Shown: positions 14,371 through 22,413 of the stretch, piece by piece
Layout of the letters: each line of letters begins with the position of its first letter
Position numbering within the stretch: the first letter of the stretch is position 1
DNA from: a bacterium
GTDB taxonomy: Bacteria; Cyanobacteriota; Vampirovibrionia; Gastranaerophilales; Gastranaerophilaceae
Length of the DNA: 32,238 bases
NCBI GenBank assembly: GCA_004558955.1
Contig: SFZC01000007.1
Span: 1 to 32,238, forward strand
Direction of reading: 5' to 3'
Position numbers and translations under genes: made by a program
Notes under the pieces: model-generated
The model's database searches: none
What the model was told of the DNA's origin: nothing
What the model saw: the letters and a program-made list of their open reading frames with translations, nothing else

Positions 14371-16431
14371 TTAAAATCCTACAACGTTTTGTAGAGCTTT
14401 AGACCTTTTGACTTTAACTTCTGCTTCAAGCATTTTGGAAAGTTCGCCTAAATCTGTTATACCCAAGAAATCAGCTTTCTTTTTCACTGTGGCGAAATCT
14501 CCTGCCGTTAGCCCTTTTATATAAATATTTGGATTTTTTATGCCAAAGAAATGGTTAAATGCTGAATTTACTTGTTCTTTAGATAAAAAGTCAAATTTAA
14601 TTTTGAATGTAAATCGTCTTAAACTGGCTTCATCAAGTGTATTCATTAAATTTGTTGTGCAAATAAATGGGTATTCGTGGACTTCCATCCAAGTCAACAT
14701 TTCGTTAACTTGTGAGATTTCCCATCTTCGAGTTGCATTGTTTCTATTTTGCAAAAATGTATCAGCTTCATCAAAAATTAACATCGCCTTTTTAGATTTT
14801 GCTTCTGAAAAAGCTTCTGCTATATTTTGCTCTGTTTCTCCAACGTATGGTGAAATCAAATCACTTGCCCGTTTAATTATTACTTCAAGTCCTAATTCTT
14901 TTGCTAAATATCTTGCATATAAACTTTTTCCTGTTCCAGGTTCACCATAAAGACAAAGTGAAAAATTTAGTTTCCCGCAAATTTTTATTTTAGCTGTCAA
15001 GTCTTTTATATCTAAATCTGAATTGACAAGATTATCATTGTATTCTTGCATTTCAAATCCTTTTTTCTTCTTTATATTTTTCTTTTTAGATACTACTTTC
15101 GCAAGGTTTTCAACGAATCCTTCAAAATCATCTTGCTTCCCATCAACTAATTTTGTTGTTTTTACTGCATTTGTAATCAATGCAGGGGGAATATCATAAT
15201 TTTTGTTTAGTTCTACCAGTTTGTCTTTGTTTATTTTAAATTTATTTTTTCGAATTACTCTTTTCCAGATGTTCAAACGAATATCATCTGTTAATTTTTC
15301 AAATTCGATTGTATAAGTCATTCTTCGTAAAAATGCCGGATCAACATTGTATATATTATTGGTTGTCCAGAAAATTGGAATTGGAGTTTCTTCAATAAGG
15401 TTATTCAAATATGCTTTTGAAGCACTGCCAAATTCAGTAAAACCTCTATTCATAACATCTTCTGCTTCGTCAAAGAGTATGCAAGATTTCCCAACTTTAG
15501 ACAAGATTACTTGTTTTGAGGCTAGATCGCTTAACCTATCTTTTCTTGTAGCTTCTTTGTCCATGAATTGTGCTGAGGTTGAGTACATATCGATTTTTGC
15601 TTTGTCAGCTATAAGCTTGGCAAATTGAGTTTTCCCTGTTCCAACTGAACCATAGAGCAAAATATTTACACCTTTTGTATTGTTTTCAATTGCAGATGTT
15701 AGAATATTTTTTGTTATATCTCGTTCTTTGGTTATATGTTTAAAATCGTTCCATTTAAGTTCCGATTTTTGATTTTTACTCAGTAATATGTTTTTTATTT
15801 GAGTTTTGGTTTTAATATCAGTGTCAGAAAAAATTTGTAAAATTTTACTGTTTAGTGCTAATTTAGCATCGTTAAATCCATGTTTTGTAAAAATACCTTT
15901 TTTAATCATTTGGTTTTTAATTTTTGCAACATTCCATTTTTTTAGTTTTAATACATATATTCCAAATGTTTCAAAATCTTCAAACTGCTTTAAACTAAAG
16001 GTTCCAATTAGTTGTATTAGTGGGTTAATTTCTTTTAGTATATAATAGAGAAGGAAGTTGTACTCGGGTTTATTCAAATTATACAAATCTGCTATCAAAT
16101 TCATTTTAGTTTTAATTGTAGAATTAGGAATCTTGACCTCTTGAAGATATGAAATTAATTCTTTTTTAATTTTATTTTTTGTGAGAGAAATTTCTCTTTG
16201 TGAGAGGTTATCGGGTCTTTTTACTGTTATTTTAGTTTTAAATTTAAAAACGAAGTTTAAATCTTCAAAAAAATTCTTGAAGTTATACTCATTTATATCT
16301 ATACCTTCCATTAAATTTAATAAATAATTGCATAACATATATTTTTCAAAAGAAGATATATCTTTTAATTCATCATATTTATTCCTTTTGGGGCTTCTGT
16401 TTAGTGTCCAGTCTAAATAATATTCGCTCAT
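14371..16431 (-). CDS. Tandem AAA+ ATPase, 686 residues
   Basis: Two AAA+ modules follow a helical N-terminal region of about 240 residues with no family match. Module 1 has Walker A GSVGTGKT (about 261-268) and Walker B ILFDEAED (about 318-325), plus a TTNN sensor 1 and an FLRRM arginine motif. Module 2 has Walker A GEPGTGKS (about 496-503), Walker B LIFDEADTF and SLRRFTF. Both look active. Conserved YVGETEQNI in module 2 is the pore-loop/FtsH-CDC48-like segment, so the protein may remodel or unfold other proteins. The start is chosen at the Met before SEYYLDW, after AAGGATT. Its promoter carries the shared regulon motif. No protease or substrate partner is adjacent. Type is clear, role unknown. 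Confidence 0.85.
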   Translation of the reverse strand: MSEYYLDWTLNRSPKRNKYDELKDISSFEKYMLCNYLLNLMEGIDINEYNFKNFFEDLNFVFKFKTKITVKRPDNLSQREISLTKNKIKKELISYLQEVKIPNSTIKTKMNLIADLYNLNKPEYNFLLYYILKEINPLIQLIGTFSLKQFEDFETFGIYVLKLKKWNVAKIKNQMIKKGIFTKHGFNDAKLALNSKILQIFSDTDIKTKTQIKNILLSKNQKSELKWNDFKHITKERDITKNILTSAIENNTKGVNILLYGSVGTGKTQFAKLIADKAKIDMYSTSAQFMDKEATRKDRLSDLASKQVILSKVGKSCILFDEAEDVMNRGFTEFGSASKAYLNNLIEETPIPIFWTTNNIYNVDPAFLRRMTYTIEFEKLTDDIRLNIWKRVIRKNKFKINKDKLVELNKNYDIPPALITNAVKTTKLVDGKQDDFEGFVENLAKVVSKKKNIKKKKGFEMQEYNDNLVNSDLDIKDLTAKIKICGKLNFSLCLYGEPGTGKSLYARYLAKELGLEVIIKRASDLISPYVGETEQNIAEAFSEAKSKKAMLIFDEADTFLQNRNNATRRWEISQVNEMLTWMEVHEYPFICTTNLMNTLDEASLRRFTFKIKFDFLSKEQVNSAFNHFFGIKNPNIYIKGLTAGDFATVKKKADFLGITDLGELSKMLEAEVKVKRSKALQNVVGF

Positions 16432-16453
16432 TTGTAAATCCTTTCTTACATAC

Positions 16454-16486
16454 ATTATAAGCAAGAACTATGTCATTTACGGACAG
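16454..16486 (-). promoter_or_regulatory. Promoter of the AAA+ ATPase with shared motif
   Basis: In transcript orientation: GTCC, GTAAAT, GACATA, nine bases, and a consensus TATAAT -10 box at 16454-16459, 22 bases before the ATG at 16431. The motif part (16469-16484) is the sixth copy. Its GACATAGTT is identical to that of the FtsZ-like 2 promoter. Confidence 0.65.
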
Positions 16487-16537
16487 ATAAATCAAGCAAA
16501 TGACACAAATGTAAACAATAAAGGCATTTGATATATA

Positions 16538-16555
16538 TAGATAATATAATATCTA
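16538..16555. promoter_or_regulatory. Candidate HipB operator
   Basis: TAGATA and TATCTA form a perfect six-base inverted repeat around a six-base centre, a few bases upstream of the -35 box of the hipBA-like genes. Known HipB operators have a similar TATCC-N8-GGATA layout. AT-richness of the region lowers its significance. Confidence 0.4.
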
Positions 16556-16559
16556 ACAT

Positions 16560-16588
16560 TTGACATTTATCTAAATATAGTATAATAT
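16560..16588 (+). promoter_or_regulatory. Promoter of the hipBA-like pair
   Basis: TTGACA at 16560-16565 and, 17 bases later, TAATAT at 16583-16588; an overlapping TATAAT at 16581 has a 15-base spacer. The ATG at 16596 is so close, with no ribosome site, that the transcript is probably leaderless. Confidence 0.6.
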
Positions 16589-16595
16589 ATTAACT

Positions 16596-16877
16596 ATGAA
16601 CAATTTTTTATTTAATCAAAAAACACCAAAAGAAATAGCTCAAATTTTGGTTGATAGAATCCAACACCGCAGAAAAAAACTCAAAATCTCACAAATACAA
16701 CTTTCCCAAAAATCAGGTGTAAGTCTTGGCTCTATTAAGCGATTTGAATCAAAAGCAGAAATATCTCTTGCTTCGCTTATTAAAATTGCAATTGCACTTG
16801 ATTTAGATAAAGATTTTGATAGTTTATTTATTCAAACTACATACAATTCTATTGACGAAATAATAAATGGAGGCTAA
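16596..16877 (+). CDS. hipB: HipB-like XRE antitoxin
   Basis: 93 residues. The XRE helix-turn-helix spans about residues 18-70: IQHRRKKLKISQIQLSQKSG, SLGSIKRFESKAEIS and LIKIAIALDLD. It is followed directly by the HipA-like kinase, with the stop only a few bases before the kinase start, the standard hipBA order. HipB proteins hold the kinase inactive and repress their operon. The ATG has no ribosome site and lies right after the -10 box, which fits a leaderless mRNA. Confidence 0.82.
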   Translation: MNNFLFNQKTPKEIAQILVDRIQHRRKKLKISQIQLSQKSGVSLGSIKRFESKAEISLASLIKIAIALDLDKDFDSLFIQTTYNSIDEIINGG

Positions 16878-16881
16878 TGAA

Positions 16882-17997
16882 GTGGAAAATTATAGATATT
16901 TGAATGTTTTATATAATGATATTTTAGTTGGGAAATTAGCTAAAACCAATGATAATTTGATTGCATTTGAATATGATGATAATTGGCTAAATAACGGATT
17001 TAGCATCTCTCCATATAGTTTGCCATTAGTAAAAAAAGTGTTTATGCCAAAGCAAGAGCCATTTGGCGGACTGTTTGGAGTTTTCAATGATAGTTTGCCT
17101 GATGGTTGGGGTAGGTTATTGGTTGACAGATTATTTTTGAATCATAAAATAAATCCACTTGAAATTGATAACCTTAATCGACTTGCTGTTGTTCAGGAAA
17201 GTGGTATGGGGGCTCTAACTTATAAGCCGGAACACCGATTTGAAATCGTAGGACAAAATTTAGATTTAGATTCATTAGCGAAAGAATGTTCAAAAATTTT
17301 AGAAACAAACAATTCTAATGAATTAGATGAATTGTTTATGCTAGGAGGTTCTTCTGGAGGAGCCAGACCAAAAATTCTTACACAAGTTAATGGTGAAGAT
17401 TGGATTATCAAATTTCCCTCTTCACAAGATCCTAAAAATATTGGAGAACAAGAATATCAATATTCTTTGTGTGCTAAAAAATGTGGAATAAACATGGCTG
17501 AAACAAAATTGTTTCCTTCAAAAATTTGTTCAGGATATTTTGGGATTAAAAGATTTGACAGAAATAATAATAGAAAAATTCACATGGTTTCAGTAAGCGG
17601 ATTGTTAGAAACAAGTCATAGATTGCCAAATCTTGATTACAATATCCTTATGAAATTAACTTTAGAATTAACAAAAAATTACCAAGATATAGAGCAACTT
17701 TATAAGCTTATGTGTTTCAATGTTTTTGCACATAATAGAGATGATCATTCAAAGAATTTTTCTTATATTTATAATGAAGCAAAAAAAGAGTGGCACTTGT
17801 CACCAGCTTATGATTTAACTTACAGTTCGTCTTTTAATGGTGAACATGCGACAACAATTGATGGAGAAGGCAAAAATCCAAATTTAGATAATATTTTGTC
17901 GGTTGCTAAAAATATAGGTTTAAAAGAAAAATTGGCAAAAGATATTGCGTCTGAAATTAAAAATAAGTGTACGAGTTTGCCAAAATATAAAAAATAA
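16882..17997 (+). CDS. hipA: HipA-like serine/threonine kinase toxin
   Basis: 371 residues from the GTG at 16882, chosen because a perfect GGAGG lies eight bases upstream; an ATG at 16867 overlaps hipB and has no site. N-terminal subdomain motifs PFGGLFGVFNDSLPDGWGR, then the flexible P-loop GGSSGGARPK, a catalytic loop FAHNRDDHSKNF holding the catalytic Asp (Asp292 counting from 16867) and the metal-binding DLTYS aspartate. HipA kinases phosphorylate glutamyl-tRNA synthetase or related translation targets and cause growth arrest. All catalytic residues are present, so the toxin should be active. It forms a toxin-antitoxin unit with the gene upstream. Confidence 0.87.
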   Translation: MENYRYLNVLYNDILVGKLAKTNDNLIAFEYDDNWLNNGFSISPYSLPLVKKVFMPKQEPFGGLFGVFNDSLPDGWGRLLVDRLFLNHKINPLEIDNLNRLAVVQESGMGALTYKPEHRFEIVGQNLDLDSLAKECSKILETNNSNELDELFMLGGSSGGARPKILTQVNGEDWIIKFPSSQDPKNIGEQEYQYSLCAKKCGINMAETKLFPSKICSGYFGIKRFDRNNNRKIHMVSVSGLLETSHRLPNLDYNILMKLTLELTKNYQDIEQLYKLMCFNVFAHNRDDHSKNFSYIYNEAKKEWHLSPAYDLTYSSSFNGEHATTIDGEGKNPNLDNILSVAKNIGLKEKLAKDIASEIKNKCTSLPKYKK

Positions 17998-18004
17998 ATT
18001 ATCT

Positions 18005-18544
18005 TTAATAATCTCCATTTCGTTCTTTTTGCAAATTCCAAAAACAATTTGTATAATGGTATTTGTCTCCGCTAATTACTCGAACAATATCTTTTTTAAA
18101 GTCATACCTTTCGTTAGATTTAAATAGTTTTGTATAAACTTGAAATCGTCCTTTGGTGTCTTTTGTTATAACTAGCAAATCCTCTATATTTGTATTTAGA
18201 AGTTTTTCTCTTACTTTTTCATCAAGACGATTTATCACGTTTATTTCTACTAATTTTTTGTATTGGTTAACATTTTGTTCTTTCGCAATTTTGGTAAATT
18301 CTTCAAGGTTGTATTTAGTATTTTTCCTGCTACCTTCATTTTTTAATTCAAAAAGTTGTAAGAGTGCTTTGAAAACTAAATATTCTTCTTTGTTGTAACA
18401 AGTTTTTCTTGAGTTTTCTCCATAGATGCTATGGCAGTTCAAACAACGAAATCTTCCTTTGTCATGCTTTACTGCTGCTATTTCTCCACACTTTTGACAT
18501 TTATATCTTCTTTTTCTACGTGTTTGTTTAATCTGTTTAGGCAT
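18005..18544 (-). CDS. Zinc-ribbon protein of unknown function
   Basis: 179 residues. An N-terminal basic stretch (KQTRRKRRYK) leads into a zinc ribbon, CQKC at about 16-19 and CLNC at about 34-37, resembling the N-terminal ribbons of transposase- or topoisomerase-associated proteins. The rest is helical and charged, with no match I recognise. An AAAGGATT site precedes the ATG. A 25-base palindrome in its promoter region (18568-18592) suggests self-regulation or control by a partner. Nucleic acid binding is likely from the basic ribbon; nothing more can be said. Confidence 0.6.
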   Translation of the reverse strand: MPKQIKQTRRKRRYKCQKCGEIAAVKHDKGRFRCLNCHSIYGENSRKTCYNKEEYLVFKALLQLFELKNEGSRKNTKYNLEEFTKIAKEQNVNQYKKLVEINVINRLDEKVREKLLNTNIEDLLVITKDTKGRFQVYTKLFKSNERYDFKKDIVRVISGDKYHYTNCFWNLQKERNGDY

Positions 18545-18567
18545 GTTTTTAAATCCTTTTATATATT

Positions 18568-18592
18568 TTCACCTTTTTATATAAAAGGTGAA
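18568..18592. promoter_or_regulatory. Palindromic operator upstream of the zinc-ribbon gene
   Basis: TTCACCTTTT and AAAAGGTGAA form a perfect ten-base inverted repeat around TATAT. It lies 24 bases before the ATG and overlaps the place where a -10 box is expected (TATATA in the centre); a TTGACA lies upstream on the same strand. It is probably a repressor site. Confidence 0.5.
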
Positions 18593-18727
18593 ATAAATAA
18601 TTTTGTCAAGATATTATCTATAATTGACTTCAAGGCTAATTTTTGCGATTTTTTACGCTTTAGAAAGTGCTTCTTTATATTTATTTAGAAACACGAAGTG
18701 CGTGTTCATAAATTAGAGGAGGTTCAC

Positions 18728-20116
18728 ATGAACAACTCAAAAATTTTAAAATTGAATAGTGTAGCTAAAAATGTACTTAAAAATTACATTGAGGCTTCTA
18801 AAAGTAGTGAAATGGGTGTTGCTCGAGTTGAAATTATTCCAATACAAGAAATTCAACTTGTTGAAAACAATCCTAATAAGCATTCAGAAGAACACTTAGA
18901 CGATTTAGCCAGCAGTATAAACAAATATGGATTAATGGTTCCTGTACTGAAAAACAGCAAAAATCAACTCATTACTGGGGAAGGTCGGTATCGAAGTCTT
19001 TTAAAGTTAGGAAGTAGTCATATAGCATGTCTTACTATCGAAGATTTGGCTCCTGAAATTTTGAGAGCATACCGTATTGCAGACAACCAATTAACTAGAA
19101 GTTCCGAATTTGATTTTTCAAAACTTCAAACAGAATTTAAATTCTTATATGATTTTAAAATTTTTGGAACGGATGTAGGTTTTACTTCTTTGCAGGTCGA
19201 CAAAATTTACAACTATAAAATTGAAGAACCTAAAACTTCAAAGAAAAGTTCTCCTAAAGAAGAATCTTGTGATTGGATAGCAGATAAAATTCCTCAAAAA
19301 GTAAATAAAGGTGATCTGTGGCGTCTTGGAGATAACTTCCTGTATTGTGGAAACTCGTTAGAAGAAACCTCTTACAAAATCCTTATGCAGGGTGAATTAG
19401 CAAATATTGTAGTTACGGATCCTCCTTACAATGTCAAAATTTCAGGACACGTATGCGGACTTGGGAGAACCAAACACCCGGAATTTGATATGGCATCAGG
19501 AGAAATGACAGATGAAGAATTTGAAAAGAATTTTGTAACCCCATATATGCAAAATTGTATTAAAAATTCGATTGATGGCTCTCTTCATTACCATTTCATT
19601 GATTGGCGGCATTTGAAAACTTTTTTAAATGTTGGACAAAGCCTTTATAACGAGTTAAAAAATATTTGTGTATGGGTAAAGTCAAATGGCGGTGGAATGG
19701 GAAGCCTTTACAGAAGTTCACATGAAATGGTCTGTTTATTTAAACATGGTACTCAGCCTCATATAAATAACATTGAGTTAGGTAAACATGGGCGAAATAG
19801 ATGCAATGTTTGGTCATATCCAGGGGTAAGGGCAAATACGCCTGATACATTGGAGTTGTTAAAACTTCATCCGACAGTAAAACCTGTATCACTTTTGTAC
19901 GATATTTTGCTTGACACGTCTAATGTTAATGATATTGTTTTAGACTGTTTTGGTGGAAGTGGTTCAACTCTTATTGCCGCAACTAGGTGCAAACGGAGAG
20001 CAAGAATTATTGAAATAAGTCCTCATTACTGCGACATAATTTTGTGGAGATGGGAGCAAGAAACAGGTAAAAAAGCTACACTAGTAAAAAATATGGAGGA
20101 GCAAGTAAATGGCTAA
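18728..20116 (+). CDS. ParB-like nuclease domain fused to DNA methyltransferase
   Basis: 462 residues from an ATG with a perfect AGGAGG site. Residues about 35-125 form a ParB/sulfiredoxin-like domain: IPIQEIQLVENNPNKHSEEH, then GLMVPVLK and the GEGRYRS motif. The C-terminal part is a beta-class methyltransferase: catalytic DPPYNVKISG (231 on), later LHPTVKPVSL and the AdoMet-binding CFGGSGST. This order (motif IV before motif I) fits N4-cytosine or N6-adenine enzymes. Such fusions are common in phages and integrative elements, where they mark element DNA against restriction. No matching endonuclease lies adjacent, so it is an orphan. It overlaps the DUF5681 gene by eight bases. Confidence 0.88.
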   Translation: MNNSKILKLNSVAKNVLKNYIEASKSSEMGVARVEIIPIQEIQLVENNPNKHSEEHLDDLASSINKYGLMVPVLKNSKNQLITGEGRYRSLLKLGSSHIACLTIEDLAPEILRAYRIADNQLTRSSEFDFSKLQTEFKFLYDFKIFGTDVGFTSLQVDKIYNYKIEEPKTSKKSSPKEESCDWIADKIPQKVNKGDLWRLGDNFLYCGNSLEETSYKILMQGELANIVVTDPPYNVKISGHVCGLGRTKHPEFDMASGEMTDEEFEKNFVTPYMQNCIKNSIDGSLHYHFIDWRHLKTFLNVGQSLYNELKNICVWVKSNGGGMGSLYRSSHEMVCLFKHGTQPHINNIELGKHGRNRCNVWSYPGVRANTPDTLELLKLHPTVKPVSLLYDILLDTSNVNDIVLDCFGGSGSTLIAATRCKRRARIIEISPHYCDIILWRWEQETGKKATLVKNMEEQVNG

Positions 20117-20573
20117 TGAGAATAAAATTGGAAAATTAAAACAAGTAATGTCAAAAAATTACGAAGTTGGATATTGTAAACCTCCTGAATCTACAAGATT
20201 TCAAAAAGGACAATCTGGAAATCCCAAAGGACGTAAAAAGAAAACGATTCCAAAATCTATAAATGAAGCCCTAACTCTAGAACTGACAAATAAACATATA
20301 ATTACAAATGAGAATGGGAAACAAGAAAATGTATATTTGTTTCAAGTTCTAGCTAAACAACTAATACAGGATGCATTGAAAAGTGATAAACATTCAAGAA
20401 AGTTGCTAATGGAACTTTTAAATCAAAAAGATTTGTTATTATCCAGAAAACAATTAGAAGAAAGAGAGCCAGAAGTTGACTCTGAACATGAAAGAGAACT
20501 TAGAAATCGGTTTTTGAATGATTTAAATGAAATGTACCGAGAACTAGATAAAGAGGAAGCAAAAAAATCATAA
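20109..20573 (+). CDS. DUF5681 family protein
   Basis: 154 residues. The N-terminal YEVGYCKPPESTRF followed by KGQSGNPKGRKK is the DUF5681 signature; the rest is helical, ending in a charged coiled-coil-like tail. Members occur next to ParB-methyltransferase fusions and terminase genes in phages and are thought to be DNA packaging or DNA-binding accessories, without firm proof. The ATG lies inside the end of the methyltransferase gene with GGAGGAG upstream, so the two are translationally coupled. No terminase follows, so the usual phage order is cut here. It is the last accessory gene before chromosome. Confidence 0.8.
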   Translation: MANENKIGKLKQVMSKNYEVGYCKPPESTRFQKGQSGNPKGRKKKTIPKSINEALTLELTNKHIITNENGKQENVYLFQVLAKQLIQDALKSDKHSRKLLMELLNQKDLLLSRKQLEEREPEVDSEHERELRNRFLNDLNEMYRELDKEEAKKS

Positions 20574-20605
20574 TTATCTCTTGATAAACCAACTAATTGA
20601 TAATA

Positions 20606-20638
20606 AATTCCCTGCATTTTTAAATGCAGGGAATTTTG
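20606..20638 (+). terminator. Rho-independent terminator after DUF5681
   Basis: AATTCCCTGCATTT (20606-20619) pairs with AAATGCAGGGAATT (20622-20635), a perfect 14-base stem with a two-base T spacer, then TT. It lies 32 bases after the stop codon. Confidence 0.75.
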
Positions 20639-20783
20639 GTCAGAGCATTGAATAGACTGAAACTTAGGTTTGCAAAAATCCAATATCACATAGATTTTCC
20701 CAGAAAAATTAAAATAACAGGGAATTTGTAGTAGAGCCTTTTGCTCTCTGGACTAAAATATCCGTTTTTTAGTCGAAACTTAG
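20627..20783. repeat. Imperfect direct duplication at the end of the accessory region
   Basis: CAGGGAATTT then AGAGC occurs at 20627-20646 and again at 20718-20737, and each copy is followed by GAAACTTAG (20659-20667 and 20775-20783). The second copy contains extra DNA with two short hairpins (AGAGC/GCTCT and GACTAAAA/TTTTAGTC). This gene-free stretch of 317 bases between the last element gene and the chromosome may hold the element end or attachment site. I found no tRNA in it. Confidence 0.35.
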
Positions 20784-20807
20784 AGAATAAGTGAAGATAG
20801 AATTTAC

Positions 20808-20834
20808 AAAAACCGCCTCAATAGGGCGGTTTTT
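20808..20834. terminator. Bidirectional terminator
   Basis: AAAAACCGCC (20808-20817) pairs with GGCGGTTTTT (20825-20834) around a seven-base loop. It has a T-run on both strands and stands between convergent genes, so it can end transcription from both sides. Confidence 0.85.
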
Positions 20835-20890
20835 AAACTGAAGAACTGAATTTTCTGGTAAAATCAACAATGTCGTATTATAATTTTGCC

Positions 20891-22303
20891 CTACATAAAA
20901 TAATCTTTTGGTTTTGATTTGACTATGTTGAGGGCGGATTCAAAGGTCGGGTTGATTTGTCGGTAGTTCAAAATTTCCTCAATTTCGCCAAGATTTGTCA
21001 TTCCTAATTTTCTCACATCTTGATTGATATAATACATCTTTGCTTTCATTTGTTCTTTATTTAATTTTGTGAAATCTATATTACATTTTTTCAGAATTTC
21101 TTCTGTGCCGATATCTTTCATTTGTAATGACAAATACTCAAGTTTTGCCGCCGCAACCTTATATTCTCTTGCATCTTGTCCTTTTGCATTCAATATTGCG
21201 TGTTGCAATCTTAATCTGTCAGTTACTAAATTTAGTCGGCGTAAGTCAAAATCTGACGGAATTTCAGCATAAAGTTTCTGCAAATCCTTTCTTGTCAGGT
21301 CCGTAAAGTCTGTTTTTTCAAGAATTTTTTGAATAAACGGTTGCTGAAGTAAATCTTTTACTTTCGCAGACAGTTTTCTCGGTTTTAATTCAATAGACGG
21401 AAGTTGCCTGATAGATTTAAAAGATAAGCCCTGTTTGAATAATGGCACTAAAGTTCCTTCAATATTTAGCAATTCCGAAACTTTTGCAAAGGCCGCTTCC
21501 ATTAGTTTTTCTTCGCTTGTTATGTGGTTGATACGGACATTTATAATGGCTTTACTCATTTTTGTTGCAGAATCATGCAAATACTCATCGGTAATTTGGT
21601 TTTGAATTTTGAATAAAGTTTTGTCGGTGTTTCGTTTCATTTTGCCAAGTTTTGTTTCATATTGTTCAATGAGTTCTTTATGTTCTCCGTTTTTGAATTT
21701 AGGCATAAGTGATTTGTCCAACACGTCAAACCCACGACCGTTTCTGACTTGGCTTGCTAATTGGTAGGCTTCGTGATTAATCTCAAAAAGTGTCGAACGG
21801 AAGTTGTCGGCTTCTGACAAATGGGGTTTATCTTTCAGTGTTCTGAGTTGTCTGATTTGTTCAAAAGAGGTATCCAGTTGTTGAAGTACGGATTTGATGT
21901 CTTTTGCGTTGGCAATTTCTTTTTCTACAGGTGCGGTATTAAATAGTTTTGTTTTTAAATAATTTTTGACATAAGGTGCAAATTTTTTGTATTGTTGAGC
22001 GAAAATATCCAAAGTTTCTTCTTTGAAGTTGATGACGATTTGAGCAATATCGGAAACTTTACCTTGATATATTTTGCGGATTTCTTTTGGATAATTTACC
22101 CCTCTTGTGCCAAGGTACAGTAAAAGTGCACCGCTACCTAATGCACCTACCGCTAATGCGGTTGTTTTCGCTTTTTTGAGCGGATTTTCCTGAGAAGTAT
22201 TGTCATTTTTGACAACTTTTACAGGCTGTTTTTTTCCAAAACTTATATAGTTAGACTTTCTTATTCCTTTTGTCGTGAACCCGTCATCTAATAATATACC
22301 CAT
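20891..22303 (-). CDS. Membrane-anchored hypothetical protein, 470 residues
   Basis: I do not recognise a named family. The N-terminus has a short segment with NYISFGKKQPV, then one hydrophobic helix at about residues 48-67 (TALAVGALGSGALLLYLGTR). The remaining 400 residues are helical, rich in charged residues and leucine, consistent with long coiled-coil-like bundles. There is no cleavable signal, so it is probably a single-pass inner membrane protein with a large helical domain. The ISFGK-type start recalls many uncharacterised proteins of Gastranaerophilales. An AGGAAT site precedes the ATG. A strong hairpin separates it from lysC, so it may be expressed separately. Confidence 0.65.
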   Translation of the reverse strand: MGILLDDGFTTKGIRKSNYISFGKKQPVKVVKNDNTSQENPLKKAKTTALAVGALGSGALLLYLGTRGVNYPKEIRKIYQGKVSDIAQIVINFKEETLDIFAQQYKKFAPYVKNYLKTKLFNTAPVEKEIANAKDIKSVLQQLDTSFEQIRQLRTLKDKPHLSEADNFRSTLFEINHEAYQLASQVRNGRGFDVLDKSLMPKFKNGEHKELIEQYETKLGKMKRNTDKTLFKIQNQITDEYLHDSATKMSKAIINVRINHITSEEKLMEAAFAKVSELLNIEGTLVPLFKQGLSFKSIRQLPSIELKPRKLSAKVKDLLQQPFIQKILEKTDFTDLTRKDLQKLYAEIPSDFDLRRLNLVTDRLRLQHAILNAKGQDAREYKVAAAKLEYLSLQMKDIGTEEILKKCNIDFTKLNKEQMKAKMYYINQDVRKLGMTNLGEIEEILNYRQINPTFESALNIVKSKPKDYFM

Positions 22304-22362
22304 TAGTTATTCCTATTTTTAAACACCATATATATATAAATACAGAAAAGAATTAATTTGCT

Positions 22363-22402
22363 ACTTCAAACAGAAAATTTTTACAAATTCTCTGTTTGAA
22401 GT
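22363..22402 (-). terminator. Long hairpin after lysC
   Basis: ACTTCAAACAGA (22363-22374) pairs perfectly with TCTGTTTGAAGT (22391-22402), and inner AATTT/AAATT bases can extend it. It lies 12 bases after the lysC stop in the direction of transcription. No clear T-run follows, so it may reduce and not fully stop readthrough. Confidence 0.55.
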
Positions 22403-22413
22403 GTTTAAAGTTT

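Noticed and set aside
14540-15628. Long plus-strand reading frames opposite the AAA+ ATPase
   Set aside because: They are antisense shadows of a well-supported gene, with no family motif and no ribosome sites.
1-20600. CRISPR array
   Set aside because: No series of regularly spaced repeats was seen on reading; repeats found are pairs or short inverted repeats.
20690-20800. Possible tRNA or riboswitch in the folded gap after DUF5681
   Set aside because: Only short hairpins are present; there is no T-loop consensus, no CCA end and no known riboswitch core.
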